A stretch of DNA of 44,186 bases from an uncultured Bacilli bacterium. GTDB taxonomy: Bacteria; Bacillota_I; Bacilli_A; RF39; UBA660. The DNA is taken from contig CALVHI010000004.1 of the NCBI GenBank assembly GCA_944327365.1, forward strand, positions 1-44,186. The letters run 5' to 3'. The notes below the pieces were generated by a model that saw only the letters and a program-made list of their open reading frames with translations, was not told where the DNA came from and ran no database searches. The position numbers were made by a program, and so were the translations under genes. The number at the start of each line of letters is the position of its first letter. The first letter of the stretch is position 1. This document shows positions 31,210 to 40,392 of the stretch, in pieces.

Positions 31210-32924
31210 TATTGATACTCCTCTAAAAGTTTTTTATAAATTCCTGGTTCAACTAAATTAATCGCATTTATTGCATTTTCTAAACTAATCTTAAAGTTAC
31301 CTTTATAAAAAGCTGTTTCTGCTTTAATTAACCATAGTTCAACATCTTTATGCATAGCTCTATAACGATTTCCATAAACAATTGCTACTTCTGCCATTCT
31401 TGCTGTTTTTACCGATTCTTTAATTGTATTATAAACTTTTAAAGTTAAATCTCTCGCTGTATCTACCCTTGTATTTAATATTTTAATAGATATCGGTCTT
31501 TTATCTAATTCCAATACCATGTCTTCAATCGCCCCAGCTGCTTCCCCTAATTCAACATAAAAGCTTTTAGGAGTTACTGGTAAACGATAAGATCTCATAT
31601 TGTTTTTAGCTTGATTAAGAATCTTTTTAATTTCATCAAGTTGTTCTCTAGCTCTTTTTTCATCTTCTTTTAGGCTTCCCAAACTACGCAGTGTTTGTTC
31701 TAATTTTTCTTCTGTTTTTAAAAGCTTACTATTTAAAATTTCCATTTCTTTATGAAGACGAGAAAAAGCAAAAACACCTCTTCGACGCAAATCAATAATT
31801 CGTGCATAATCTTCTTTAATACTAACTATTTCACTTTTAATGACATCTAATATGGATAATTCCTCATCACTTAAATCATAGCTATATTTTAAATCTTCAA
31901 TTCTCTTGTTTAAATCATTGCTAATCTTCTCAAGCTTTGTTGCTTTAATCAATATACTTCTTTCTAAATCTTCAAAAACTTTTTTTGAAGTTCTTTCTTT
32001 ATCAAAATTATGGTATAATGAATCAAAATAATCTAAAATCGTCTTCAATTCAAATACGCTATCCTCTAAATTTAAAACATTCAATCTTCCAAAAACATCA
32101 TTAATCTTCTTTTCTGATTCAACAATATTATAATCGATATTAAGATAATCTAAATTATACCCTTCTTTTTCCATTTTCGTAGTAATTTTTTTAATATCTG
32201 CTATTTTATCAGGGATAAGCTTTTTACCCATAATGATAATAGATGGCGCTTCTTCAATAACAACTTTTAAATTCCCAATTGTATCATCAATAGCTTTAAC
32301 AATTTTACCAACCTCAGTATATTCATTTTTATCCATAGCAACTTCAAATGTACTAAATAATTTATCAACATTTTCAAACTGCAACTCTATTGGATTTTGT
32401 ACATCTTCATAATCCAACTTATGATTATGATACTTCGTTAAAATAAGACGATATTCGCTCTTAAGTTTTGTTATTGTCTCTCTATTTTTTTCTTCACTTA
32501 ATGTAATTTCCCTAATTTCATCTAATAAAAAATTAGATTTAGTTTTTACATAGGCAATTTGTAATTCTAGTGTAGCTATTTTAGGTTTCAAAGCTTTATA
32601 ATCTTTATCTTCAAACACATTTTCTATTTCGATTAAAGCATCAGTAATCTTAGGAATTTCTACCTCTTTAATTTCCTTTAATCTTTTTTGCCAATCATCA
32701 TATTTTTTTTGCATTACTTCATTATTAATCAATGCTCCAACTTTATTTAATTCTGAAAGAATGGAAGCTCCAACAATTAAATTTTTATCCCGCTCTAAAT
32801 TAGCAATTTCATTTTGATATTTTTGTTTTTCTTTTTTATTAATCCAATGTAAAACAATAAGAATTAGAAAAACAGTAAATAAATAATAAAGAATACCTAT
32901 AAAAATAAAAGTAGTTCTCGTCAT
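31209..32924 (-). CDS. ezrA: Septation ring formation regulator EzrA
   Basis: Membrane-anchored regulator of FtsZ assembly, typical of Bacilli. One N-terminal membrane helix (about residues 5-28) precedes more than 530 residues of spectrin-like coiled coil. The C-terminal region carries the conserved patch VAIVYGNRYR and a helical repeat ending KLLEEYQ. Length of about 571 residues agrees with the family. The ATG at 32924 is preferred (AGGA 10 bases before it); a GTG at 32933 sits against the same site. It opens an operon with the SEC-C protein and signal peptidase. Confidence 0.9.
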   Translation of the reverse strand: MTRTTFIFIGILYYLFTVFLILIVLHWINKKEKQKYQNEIANLERDKNLIVGASILSELNKVGALINNEVMQKKYDDWQKRLKEIKEVEIPKITDALIEIENVFEDKDYKALKPKIATLELQIAYVKTKSNFLLDEIREITLSEEKNRETITKLKSEYRLILTKYHNHKLDYEDVQNPIELQFENVDKLFSTFEVAMDKNEYTEVGKIVKAIDDTIGNLKVVIEEAPSIIIMGKKLIPDKIADIKKITTKMEKEGYNLDYLNIDYNIVESEKKINDVFGRLNVLNLEDSVFELKTILDYFDSLYHNFDKERTSKKVFEDLERSILIKATKLEKISNDLNKRIEDLKYSYDLSDEELSILDVIKSEIVSIKEDYARIIDLRRRGVFAFSRLHKEMEILNSKLLKTEEKLEQTLRSLGSLKEDEKRAREQLDEIKKILNQAKNNMRSYRLPVTPKSFYVELGEAAGAIEDMVLELDKRPISIKILNTRVDTARDLTLKVYNTIKESVKTARMAEVAIVYGNRYRAMHKDVELWLIKAETAFYKGNFKISLENAINAINLVEPGIYKKLLEEYQ

Positions 32925-32944
32925 ATGTTTCACTTCCTATTATA

Positions 32945-32974
32945 ATTGTATCACAACTTAGGGTAATTTGTCGA
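32945..32974 (-). promoter_or_regulatory. Promoter of the ezrA operon
   Basis: TCGACA (32969-32974), 18 bases, TACAAT (32945-32950). A second TATAAT overlaps just downstream (32939-32944). Confidence 0.55.
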
Positions 32975-33004
32975 TATAAGGAATTAATTTTTTAAAAATA
33001 ATGA

Positions 33005-33036
33005 ACAAAAAAAGAAAGCTATTTTTCACTTTCTTC
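33005..33036 (-). terminator. Terminator of the SpoIVB-like gene
   Basis: Stem AAGAAAG/CTTTCTT (33012-33018 with 33029-33035) and seven T on the minus strand, overlapping the 3' end of the gene. Confidence 0.8.
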
Positions 33037-33984
33037 TAGCATTGTCGTAACAAATATTCCATATCCTGATTCAACATGATCAGTAACAACATGAGTTATT
33101 GCACCAATTAGCTTACCATCCTGAACAATTGGTGAACCACTCATTCCCTGAACCACACCTCCTGTTACATCTAATAATTTCTTATCTGTTATTTCAAAAG
33201 AAATATTTTTAATTTCGCTATTTTCATTAATTCTTTTAATTTCTATTTCAAAAGATTCTACTTTTTCATCTTCAAGTACAGTATAAATTAATGCTTTTCC
33301 TACATGTACTTCACTAGGATCCGCCACTTCAATTAAGTTATCTAAATCATAATCATCAGTATAAGTTCCATAAATTCCAACTTTAGTATTTTTATCAATA
33401 TCTCCATATACTGAATTATAATAAAACTTAGCATTTTTACTACCGGGATTTCCATCAGAAGATTCATCAATACTTGTAATTGAATTTTTAAAGATAGACC
33501 CCGCCTTTACTTCTACTATTCTTGATGTATTTGATTCTAATACTTCATGACCTAGTGCTCCATAAATATTATCTTCAGGATCAATAAATGTTAATGTACC
33601 AATACCAGTAATACCATCTTTTACATAAAGCCCTGTTTTAAACATTCCATTTTCAAAGTAAAGATCTAAACTTGTTTTCATCTCTTTATTTCCTCTTAAA
33701 AAAGTAATTTCAATAGAGTCTTCTTTTATCTTTTCTTCTAAAGCACGAGATAAATCTTCAATAGATTCAATTTTAATATCTTCAACTTTAATAATAATAT
33801 CTCCTTCAATTAAATCAGACTTATGATATTTACCATTAACTTTATAAAAGCCTATTACCATAACTCCATCACTTTGAATATGAATGCCAACTGTATCTCC
33901 ACCTAAAATAACTTCTTTAGAGTAAGCAAAAACAGTAAGAGGGCTCATCAATAAAATACATAAAAAAATTATAAACTTTTTCAT
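33019..33984 (-). CDS. spoIVB: SpoIVB-like S55 family serine peptidase with PDZ domain
   Basis: Secreted or membrane-tethered serine peptidase. A signal-like segment (residues 4-20) is followed by a PDZ domain (about 30-100, with SDLIEGDIIIKVEDI). The S55 domain has IGTLTFIDPEDNIYGALGHEV with catalytic His146 and VVQGMSGSPIVQDGKLIGA with Ser282. The His-Ser distance of 136 matches B. subtilis SpoIVB closely. At 321 residues it is about 100 shorter than that protein, mostly at the N-terminus. In B. subtilis SpoIVB cleaves SpoIVFA to activate sigma-K processing. Here the neighbours are proS and ezrA rather than recN and spo0A, and no sporulation gene is seen, so another substrate is possible. 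Confidence 0.9.
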   Translation of the reverse strand: MKKFIIFLCILLMSPLTVFAYSKEVILGGDTVGIHIQSDGVMVIGFYKVNGKYHKSDLIEGDIIIKVEDIKIESIEDLSRALEEKIKEDSIEITFLRGNKEMKTSLDLYFENGMFKTGLYVKDGITGIGTLTFIDPEDNIYGALGHEVLESNTSRIVEVKAGSIFKNSITSIDESSDGNPGSKNAKFYYNSVYGDIDKNTKVGIYGTYTDDYDLDNLIEVADPSEVHVGKALIYTVLEDEKVESFEIEIKRINENSEIKNISFEITDKKLLDVTGGVVQGMSGSPIVQDGKLIGAITHVVTDHVESGYGIFVTTMLEESEK

Positions 33985-34029
33985 CTTTCTTCACCATTAA
34001 TAGTATGGAATATAATTTTTTTTAAACAC

Positions 34030-34044
34030 AGCCAATAATTGGCT
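34030..34044. repeat. Perfect 15-base palindrome between proS and the SpoIVB-like gene
   Basis: AGCCAATAATTGGCT is a 7-1-7 inverted repeat about 15 bases past the proS stop. It lacks a clean T run on the minus strand (GTGTTTAAAA follows). It is a weak terminator or an operator near the promoter region of the peptidase gene. Confidence 0.45.
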
Positions 34045-34058
34045 ATCCCCATAGTTTA

Positions 34059-35480
34059 CTAATATTGTCGTCCAAAATAAAGCCGATATTTAGCTTTCTT
34101 GCCACAAACAACACAATCTGTATGAATACTTTCATCATCAATTAAACAACGACTTTTCATACTAAATTCATCTTTAATTTTATTTTCACAAGCTTCATCA
34201 CCACACCAATTAGCTTTAATGAATCCCGGCTTACTAATAGCAATCTTTTTAAATTCATCCCAGGAGTTGGCCTCATAAATCATACTATCGCGACGCTTCA
34301 ATGCTTTCTCATATAAATTATTTTGAATATCTAAAAATAAAGTTTCTAATGTATCGGCAATATCTAAAACTGGCACTTTTATCTTTTCTAATGTATCTCT
34401 TCGAACTAATGTGACTTCCTCTTTTTCTAAATCTCTTTTACCAATTTCCATTCGAATTGGATAACCCTTAATTTCAGCTTCAGCAAATTTGAAACCAGGT
34501 GTTTTATCCCTTTCATCTACCTTATAAGAAATATTTAATTTCTTTAATTTTTCACATATCGTATTAGTAACTTCATTTATTTTTTCATCATTACCAATAG
34601 GAATAATAATTACTTTTGTTGGAGCAATATTAGGTGGTAAGACAAGGCCTCTATCATCCCCATGAACCATTATTAGAGCCCCAATCATCCGGGTTGTAAC
34701 ACCCCAACTAGTTTGATATGGAGTTTGAAGTTTATTATCTTTATCTAAAAATTCAATCCCAAAAGCTTTAGCAAATCCTTGACCAAAATAATGACTCGTT
34801 CCATTTTGAAGAGCAACTCCATCATACATCATTGCTTCTAGTGAATAAGATGCGACCGCCCCAGCAAACTTCTCTTTTTCCGTTTTTTTGCCAACAATTA
34901 CCGGTATAGCAAGAATATTTCTTTGAAAATCTTCATAAACATGAAGCATTTGTAAAGTTTCTTTTATTGCCTCCTCTTCGGTTGCATGCATCGTATGTCC
35001 TTCTTGCCATAAAATCTCTCTACTGCGTAAAAAAGGTCTAGTCGTCTTCTCCCATCTAACAATAGTACACCACTGATTATATAGTTTTGGTAAATCGCGA
35101 TAAGATTTAATAATCTTTTTATAATAATCACAAAACAAAACTTCACTAGTTGGTCTAACACATAAACGTTCATCAAGCTTTTCACTACCACCCTGAGTTA
35201 CCCATGCTACTTCTGGAGCAAAACCCTCAACATGCTTTTTTTCTACATTAAGTAGACTTTCAGGAATAAACATAGGCATTTGGACATTCTCGTGACCTGT
35301 TTCTTTAAATTTTTGGTCTAATATTTTTTGCATATTCTCCCAAATTGCATAACCATAAGGACAAATAATCATACTTCCTTTAACAGAAGAATAATCTACC
35401 AATCCTGCTTTTTTTACAACATCTGTATACCATTTTGCAAAATCTGTATCCCTTGATGTAATATCTTTTAATTCATTCAT
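34059..35480 (-). CDS. proS: Prolyl-tRNA synthetase (archaeal/eukaryal-like type)
   Basis: Class II synthetase charging tRNA-Pro. Class II motif 2 lies in IVRWEKTTRPFLRSREILWQ and motif 3 in VHGDDRGLVLPP. An anticodon-binding domain follows. A C-terminal zinc-type domain has cysteines in KANWCGDEACE, KSRCLID and TDCVVCGK, and ends in Tyr, as in the short form of ProRS without the editing insertion. At 473 residues it fits this form rather than the long bacterial type. GGAGG stands before the start. It is the last gene of nusB-xseA-xseB-proS, 1 base after xseB. Confidence 0.96.
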   Translation of the reverse strand: MNELKDITSRDTDFAKWYTDVVKKAGLVDYSSVKGSMIICPYGYAIWENMQKILDQKFKETGHENVQMPMFIPESLLNVEKKHVEGFAPEVAWVTQGGSEKLDERLCVRPTSEVLFCDYYKKIIKSYRDLPKLYNQWCTIVRWEKTTRPFLRSREILWQEGHTMHATEEEAIKETLQMLHVYEDFQRNILAIPVIVGKKTEKEKFAGAVASYSLEAMMYDGVALQNGTSHYFGQGFAKAFGIEFLDKDNKLQTPYQTSWGVTTRMIGALIMVHGDDRGLVLPPNIAPTKVIIIPIGNDEKINEVTNTICEKLKKLNISYKVDERDKTPGFKFAEAEIKGYPIRMEIGKRDLEKEEVTLVRRDTLEKIKVPVLDIADTLETLFLDIQNNLYEKALKRRDSMIYEANSWDEFKKIAISKPGFIKANWCGDEACENKIKDEFSMKSRCLIDDESIHTDCVVCGKKAKYRLYFGRQY

Positions 35481-35481
35481 C

Positions 35482-35697
35482 TTATTCCTCCACTTTAAAT
35501 TGAGCTAGTTCTTTATTTTCCGTTAAAATTTTATTAACTTTTTCTGTTGCGTGATTTAATTTTTCACTACAATATTTAGCTAAATTCATGGCTTCTGTAT
35601 ATTTTTCAATTGCTTGATCTAACTCTACATTGCCACTTTCAAGTTCTTTAACTATAGCCTCTAATTCTTTTAAGGCATCTTCAAACGATTTTTCCAT
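35482..35697 (-). CDS. xseB: Exodeoxyribonuclease VII small subunit
   Basis: Small subunit of exonuclease VII, 71 residues. The diagnostic block is SFEDALKELEAIVKELESG followed by VELDQAIEKYTEAMNLAKYC, forming a helical hairpin. It overlaps the end of xseA by 17 bases, with AAGGAGG 6 bases before its ATG inside xseA. This keeps the subunits coupled, several small subunits binding one large subunit. Confidence 0.97.
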   Translation of the reverse strand: MEKSFEDALKELEAIVKELESGNVELDQAIEKYTEAMNLAKYCSEKLNHATEKVNKILTENKELAQFKVEE

Positions 35698-37030
35698 GAT
35701 TTACCTCCTTTACCGTTGCTTTTATATTCCCTTTAGAAAAGCGAATATGAATATGATCTCCTGCTTTTAAAAGTTCGCTACTTTTAATAACCTCACCTTC
35801 CCTTGTTACAAGAGAATAACCTTTTTCCAATATTCCTAAAGGATTAATTAATTTTAAAGTATTGACTAATATTTTAAAGCTGTGATCATTTTTTAAAATA
35901 ATATTTTTAATATTATGATATAATGTTTTTTCCTGAAATAAGAGTAATTCTTGTTTATTTTGAAATAAACGCATAGGATCTTTTAAAATATATGAATTTT
36001 TGATATGATCCATATGTAATTTATAATTATCTAATCTTTTAGTAATTATATAATTTAGATTTTCAATCATATTATCTAATTTTTGCTCCTTCATTTCATA
36101 TAAAGAAAGAGGATTATTTAAAATGTATGAATTTTTAATATGATCTAGTCTTAATTGATATCTTTTTAAATCATTCATAATAAATTCATTTAAGCGTATC
36201 TGAAAAGAATGAATCATATTATTAATTTCACTAATGGTCGGGACAGCCATTTCTGCTGCTCCTGTTGGGGTTGGAGCGCGAAGATCTGCTACAAAATCAG
36301 CAATCGTAAAATCTATTTCATGACCAACTGCACTAATAATTGGTGTTCTAGCTTCATAAATAGCTCGTGCCACAATCTCTTCATTAAAAGCCCACAAGTC
36401 TTCAATAGAACCTCCTCCCCGACCAACAATTAAAACATCTAAATCATATTTACCACTATCAGCTTCTTTAATTTGTCTTACAATATCGGGTGCTGCATAC
36501 TCACCTTGAACTAATGCTGGAAACAAAATCGTCTCGACAATTGGAAACCGTCTTGCAATAGTAGATAAGATATCTTTAATAGCTGCTCCTGTTGGGGCTG
36601 TAACAATCCCTATTCTTTTAGGAATTTTAGGAATTGGCTTCTTATGTGCTTCATTAAATAACCCCTCTTTAGACAATCTTTCTTTTAATTTTTCATACTC
36701 AACATATAAAGCCCCTAATCCATCTACTTCCATTTTATCAATATAAATTTGATAAGTACCAGCACTTGGATAACAAGAAATTCTTCCTTCAACTAATACA
36801 TTCATTCCATCTTCTGGCTTAAAATTCAAAGTAACTGCACTGGAATAAAACATAACCGCACTAATTCTAGAAGTATCATCTTTTAAAGTGAAATATAAAT
36901 GCCCTCTTGTATGATTCTTAAAATTAGAAATTTCCCCTCTTAAAAAAACTTTCCTTAAATAAATATTATCATCAAACATCGTCTTAATATACTGATTAAG
37001 TTCCCCAATACTAATATATTTCTCTTCCAT
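35681..37030 (-). CDS. xseA: Exodeoxyribonuclease VII large subunit
   Basis: Catalytic subunit of exonuclease VII, which degrades single-stranded DNA from both ends. The N-terminal OB-fold is seen in FLRGEISNFKNHTRGHLYFTLKDD. The catalytic core has IGIVTAPTGAAIKDIL, VIVGRGGGSIEDLWAFNEE, SAVGHEIDFTIADFVADLRAPTPTGAAE. The C-terminal part is coiled coil and contains a 45-residue tandem repeat sharing DHIKNSYIL. It ends with LINPLGILEKGYSLV as in the family. Length 449 is normal. It follows nusB by about 45 bases. Confidence 0.98.
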   Translation of the reverse strand: MEEKYISIGELNQYIKTMFDDNIYLRKVFLRGEISNFKNHTRGHLYFTLKDDTSRISAVMFYSSAVTLNFKPEDGMNVLVEGRISCYPSAGTYQIYIDKMEVDGLGALYVEYEKLKERLSKEGLFNEAHKKPIPKIPKRIGIVTAPTGAAIKDILSTIARRFPIVETILFPALVQGEYAAPDIVRQIKEADSGKYDLDVLIVGRGGGSIEDLWAFNEEIVARAIYEARTPIISAVGHEIDFTIADFVADLRAPTPTGAAEMAVPTISEINNMIHSFQIRLNEFIMNDLKRYQLRLDHIKNSYILNNPLSLYEMKEQKLDNMIENLNYIITKRLDNYKLHMDHIKNSYILKDPMRLFQNKQELLLFQEKTLYHNIKNIILKNDHSFKILVNTLKLINPLGILEKGYSLVTREGEVIKSSELLKAGDHIHIRFSKGNIKATVKEVNHGKIV

Positions 37031-37075
37031 CTTATTCCCTATCTTTCTAAAAAGAAAATGTAAAGCTTAATTAAA

Positions 37076-37477
37076 CTAAACATTTTCTTCTTTTACTACT
37101 TTATCCAATACTGCATTAATCATTTTTCGAACAGCATCATCACTGTACTTTTTAGCTAATTCTACTGCTTCATTAATGACAACTTCAAAAGGAGTATCAG
37201 TATATTTAAGTTCATATAAAGCAAGCCTTAAAATAGAAGCCCCCGTTTTATCAATTCTTTTAATATCCCAATCTTTCATCTTACTATTTGCAAGCCTATC
37301 TAGCTCATCTTGATTAGTTATAACACCATAAACCATATCTTTAACGAAATCACTTACATATTCCATATTATCATGAATAAGTTCTTCAATATCACAAGTA
37401 AGATGATTACTCTTCATTAAATCATATTGATATAATATAATCATAATTTTCTCTCTTAAATAACTACGAGTTGCCAC
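37076..37477 (-). CDS. nusB: Transcription antitermination factor NusB
   Basis: All-helical RNA-binding protein that, with NusE (S10), binds boxA in rRNA antitermination. Recognisable parts are the start with LREKIMIILYQYDLM and the C-terminal half WDIKRIDKTGASILRLALYEL followed by PFEVVINEAVELAKKYS. The GTG at 37477 is preferred, as AGGTG lies 6 bases before it; the upstream GTG (37486) and ATG (37483) overlap that site. It heads the nusB-xseA-xseB-proS operon. Confidence 0.95.
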   Translation of the reverse strand: MATRSYLREKIMIILYQYDLMKSNHLTCDIEELIHDNMEYVSDFVKDMVYGVITNQDELDRLANSKMKDWDIKRIDKTGASILRLALYELKYTDTPFEVVINEAVELAKKYSDDAVRKMINAVLDKVVKEENV

Positions 37478-37494
37478 ATCCATCACCTGTTTTA

Positions 37495-37523
37495 ATTATA
37501 TTATAATTTTAAATAGTTTGCAA
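37495..37523 (-). promoter_or_regulatory. Promoter of the nusB operon
   Basis: TTGCAA (37518-37523), exactly 17 bases, and TATAAT (37495-37500), about 20 bases before the nusB start. Confidence 0.75.
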
Positions 37524-37744
37524 CTATTTAAGATATTTAACATTGGAACAAATGCAAATAAGAACTGTGATTTTTTTCATATAAATATACTATGCAGGAT
37601 ATATGCATGATGCTAGTGGAACAAATAATAGGTATCATTTTAGCTTTCATTGATTAATTCATATTTTCATAGTTTTTTCTGCTGTATATTAATACATCAC
37701 AGACCTTCCCGTGCTTATTTACTTTTATATATATCTATTTTAAT
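37524..37744 (-). other. Non-coding remainder of the mutS-nusB gap
   Basis: No open frame of note. It contains a small hairpin TGTAT-TAAT-ATACA near 37686-37699 and the sequence GCACGGGAAGGTC, the only G+C-rich patch. Lying directly downstream of the TnpB relic, it could be the remains of the right end of the element. Confidence 0.35.
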
Positions 37745-37828
37745 TTAATTATTGTAACTTCTGAGTACCTCATTTAGTATATGAATACTTGCATTGTAAT
37801 CTCGCTCTATTTCTATAAGATAAAAAAA
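37745..37828 (-). pseudogene. tnpB: C-terminal relic of an IS605-family TnpB (OrfB)
   Basis: An open stretch just after the mutS terminator ends at TAA (37745-37747) and reads IEIERDYNASIHILNEVLR plus a short tail. Firmicute TnpB proteins characteristically end with a C-terminal segment of the type DRDYNASINILNEGLR, which includes the last RuvC-type acidic residue. Only about 25 residues remain; the rest of the RuvC and zinc-finger regions is gone and an in-frame stop lies at 37829-37831. No tnpA, and no intact left end, is visible. Confidence 0.75.
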
Positions 37829-37849
37829 CTAAATTTTACTCTAGTTCTT
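37822..37849 (-). terminator. Terminator of mutS
   Basis: Stem AACTA/TAGTT with a ten-base loop and a run of seven T on the minus strand; it overlaps the mutS stop codon. Confidence 0.65.
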
Positions 37850-40364
37850 TTAATTCAAAAATAATATTAAGTGCTTCCATAGGAGTAATATGTAGAGGAT
37901 CAATGGTTTTTAATTTTTCTTTTAATGGATCTTTCTTTTCTTCATCGAATGTCATAGCTAACTGTTGGTTAACATGCCTCCTCTGCCTCTCCTGCTTTTC
38001 ATATCCATCTAATATTTCTTGAGCTCTATTAAGCAATTCTTCTGGCATATGGGCTAGTCTAGCTACATGTATTCCATAACTCTTATCAGCAGGACCATTT
38101 TGTACTTTATGTAAGAAAGTAATCATATTACCCTCTTCTTTTGCTGCAACATGAACATTCTTAATATTTAAAAATTCATTTTCTAGCTTAGTAAGTTCAT
38201 GATAGTGAGTTGAAAACAAGGTTTTACACTTAATCCTTTTAGCAATATACTCAAGTATTGCCTCTGCTATACTCATACCATCATAAGTAGCCGTACCTCT
38301 TCCTAATTCATCAAATAAAATAAGACTATTTTTAGTAGCATGTACTATTGCATTTTGAGCTTCTTTCATTTCAACCATAAATGTTGATTCTCCACTAACT
38401 AAATCATCACTTGCTCCAATTCTTGTAAATATCTGATCAAATATCCCTATATTTGCTTTTTTAGCTGGAACAAACGAACCCATTTGAGCCATAATAATAA
38501 TAATTGCTAATTCTCTCATATAAGTTGATTTACCACTCATATTAGGACCTGTAATGAGTAAAATATCAGTTGTTTCATCCATAATAATATCATTTGGAAC
38601 ATAAGCATCTTTACTTACCTTTTCAATTACCGGATGTCTACCATCAATAATTTCTATCTTATTTTCTGTATTTAATGTTGGTTTAACAAAATTATATTCT
38701 GCACTACAAATAGCCAAACTTACTAAAGCATCAATCTCGCTAATTACACCAGCAGTCTTTTTAATTTCTAATACTTCATTTCTAATTTTATTACGTATTT
38801 CTATAAAGAGTTCATACTCTAATTCAAATATCTTTTCTTCTGCATTTAAAATTAAAGCTTCTTTTTCTTTTAACTCCGGAGAAATAAAACGTTCACAATT
38901 TGTTAATGTTTGTCTCCTCTCCCAACCCCACTGTTCTTTTACAAAAGAAGCTTGTCCTTTTGATACTTCAATATAATAACCAAATACTTTATTAAAACCT
39001 ACTTTTAAATTTTTAATTCCGGTAGAATCTTTTAATTTAGCTTCAAATTCAGCGATAAAATCTTTCCCTCCTGAACGAATTCTTTTTAATTCATCTAACT
39101 CTTTATTATAGCCATCTTTAATTAAATATCCTTCTCTTACTGTTATAGGTGGATTTTCATAAATTGCTTGCTCTAACAGTTCATATAATAATTCATGAGT
39201 ATTCATTTGATAATCAAGATTTATTTCTTTTAAAATATCCTTAATTCTTGGTAAAACATAAAAAGATGTTTTAAATTGTAAAAGATCTCTTGCATTTAAA
39301 TTACCACATATCACTTTTGCACACAATCTTTCCAAGTCATAAACTTGATAAAGTAAGTTTCTTAGTTCATCTGTAAGCATAAATTCTTCATTAAATACTT
39401 CAATTTTATGATATCTGCTCTCTATTTGTTCTTTATTCCTTAATGGATTAATTAACCATGATTTTAATTTTCTAGAACCCATCGCTGTTTTTGTCTTATC
39501 TAAAAGCCATAAAAGAGAATAAGTACGTTCTTTTAATCTAAGTGTTTCCGTAAGCTCTAAATTACGAATCGTATGGATATCCATTTCTAAATAATCATTT
39601 TTATTAACAATCTCTACTCGGGAAAAGTGATGCAAATCTTTTAATTCTTTAATAACTAAATAATAAAGTAAATGACGAATACCTTGTTTTACACGAATAT
39701 CTTGACAAGAATTAATTAGCTCATCATATCCTTCTGTTAAATACTCTTTACAAATAGAAACTTCTATCCCATAAGTATTTTTTAACAAATAAATTAGCTC
39801 ACTATCTTCATTATTTTCTAATAATATTTCCTTAACATTTAAATGCATCACTTCACTAATTAAGTTTTCTTTATGATGAGAAATACTTAAGCTTTTAATC
39901 TCTCCTGTAGAAATATCTGCATAAGTAATTAAGTACATATAATTAAAGTCTAATATACTTGCGATATAATTATTGTCATGTTCATCTAAGCTTTCTAAAT
40001 TAACAACACTTCCCTTAGAAATAACATCGACAACACCCCTTTTTACCATACCCTTTGTATTTTTAGGATCTTCTAATTGTTCACAAATAGCTACCTTATA
40101 ACCTTTAGCTACTAATTTTTCAATATATGGGGTAACACTATGATAAGGAACGCCACACATAGGAACTCGCTCTTTTAAACCAGCATTCTTTCCCGTTAAA
40201 GTTAGCTCTAATTCCCGAGATGCTATTTCTCCATCTTCAAAAAAAAGCTCATAAAAATCTCCTAAACGATAAAATAATAATTCATCTGGATATTGATCTT
40301 TTGTTTCCATATATTGTTTCATCATTGGACTTAATTCTTCACGATTAACTTCATTTCTTTTCAT
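37836..40364 (-). CDS. mutS: DNA mismatch repair protein MutS
   Basis: Recognises base mismatches and small loops. The N-terminal mismatch-binding domain shows MMKQYMETKDQYPDELLFYRLGDFYELFF when read in parts, with the Phe-x-Glu wedge in FYELF. Later come the lever and clamp domains. The ATPase has Walker A LLITGPNMSGKSTYMRE, the ABC-like STFMVEMKE, Walker B LILFDELGRGT and FSTHYHEL. The C-terminal tail ends with PLHITPMEALNIIFELKELE. At 842 residues it is complete. mutL, often adjacent, is not in the window. GAGG lies 7 bases before the ATG. Confidence 0.98.
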   Translation of the reverse strand: MKRNEVNREELSPMMKQYMETKDQYPDELLFYRLGDFYELFFEDGEIASRELELTLTGKNAGLKERVPMCGVPYHSVTPYIEKLVAKGYKVAICEQLEDPKNTKGMVKRGVVDVISKGSVVNLESLDEHDNNYIASILDFNYMYLITYADISTGEIKSLSISHHKENLISEVMHLNVKEILLENNEDSELIYLLKNTYGIEVSICKEYLTEGYDELINSCQDIRVKQGIRHLLYYLVIKELKDLHHFSRVEIVNKNDYLEMDIHTIRNLELTETLRLKERTYSLLWLLDKTKTAMGSRKLKSWLINPLRNKEQIESRYHKIEVFNEEFMLTDELRNLLYQVYDLERLCAKVICGNLNARDLLQFKTSFYVLPRIKDILKEINLDYQMNTHELLYELLEQAIYENPPITVREGYLIKDGYNKELDELKRIRSGGKDFIAEFEAKLKDSTGIKNLKVGFNKVFGYYIEVSKGQASFVKEQWGWERRQTLTNCERFISPELKEKEALILNAEEKIFELEYELFIEIRNKIRNEVLEIKKTAGVISEIDALVSLAICSAEYNFVKPTLNTENKIEIIDGRHPVIEKVSKDAYVPNDIIMDETTDILLITGPNMSGKSTYMRELAIIIIMAQMGSFVPAKKANIGIFDQIFTRIGASDDLVSGESTFMVEMKEAQNAIVHATKNSLILFDELGRGTATYDGMSIAEAILEYIAKRIKCKTLFSTHYHELTKLENEFLNIKNVHVAAKEEGNMITFLHKVQNGPADKSYGIHVARLAHMPEELLNRAQEILDGYEKQERQRRHVNQQLAMTFDEEKKDPLKEKLKTIDPLHITPMEALNIIFELKELE

Positions 40365-40392
40365 TTTACTGCCTCTTTTACTACATGCTTTA

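Noticed and set aside
37836-40364. mutS as part of a mobile or defence island because a TnpB relic lies beside it
   Set aside because: mutS and the nusB operon are ordinary housekeeping genes with intact signals; the relic is a single decayed insertion.
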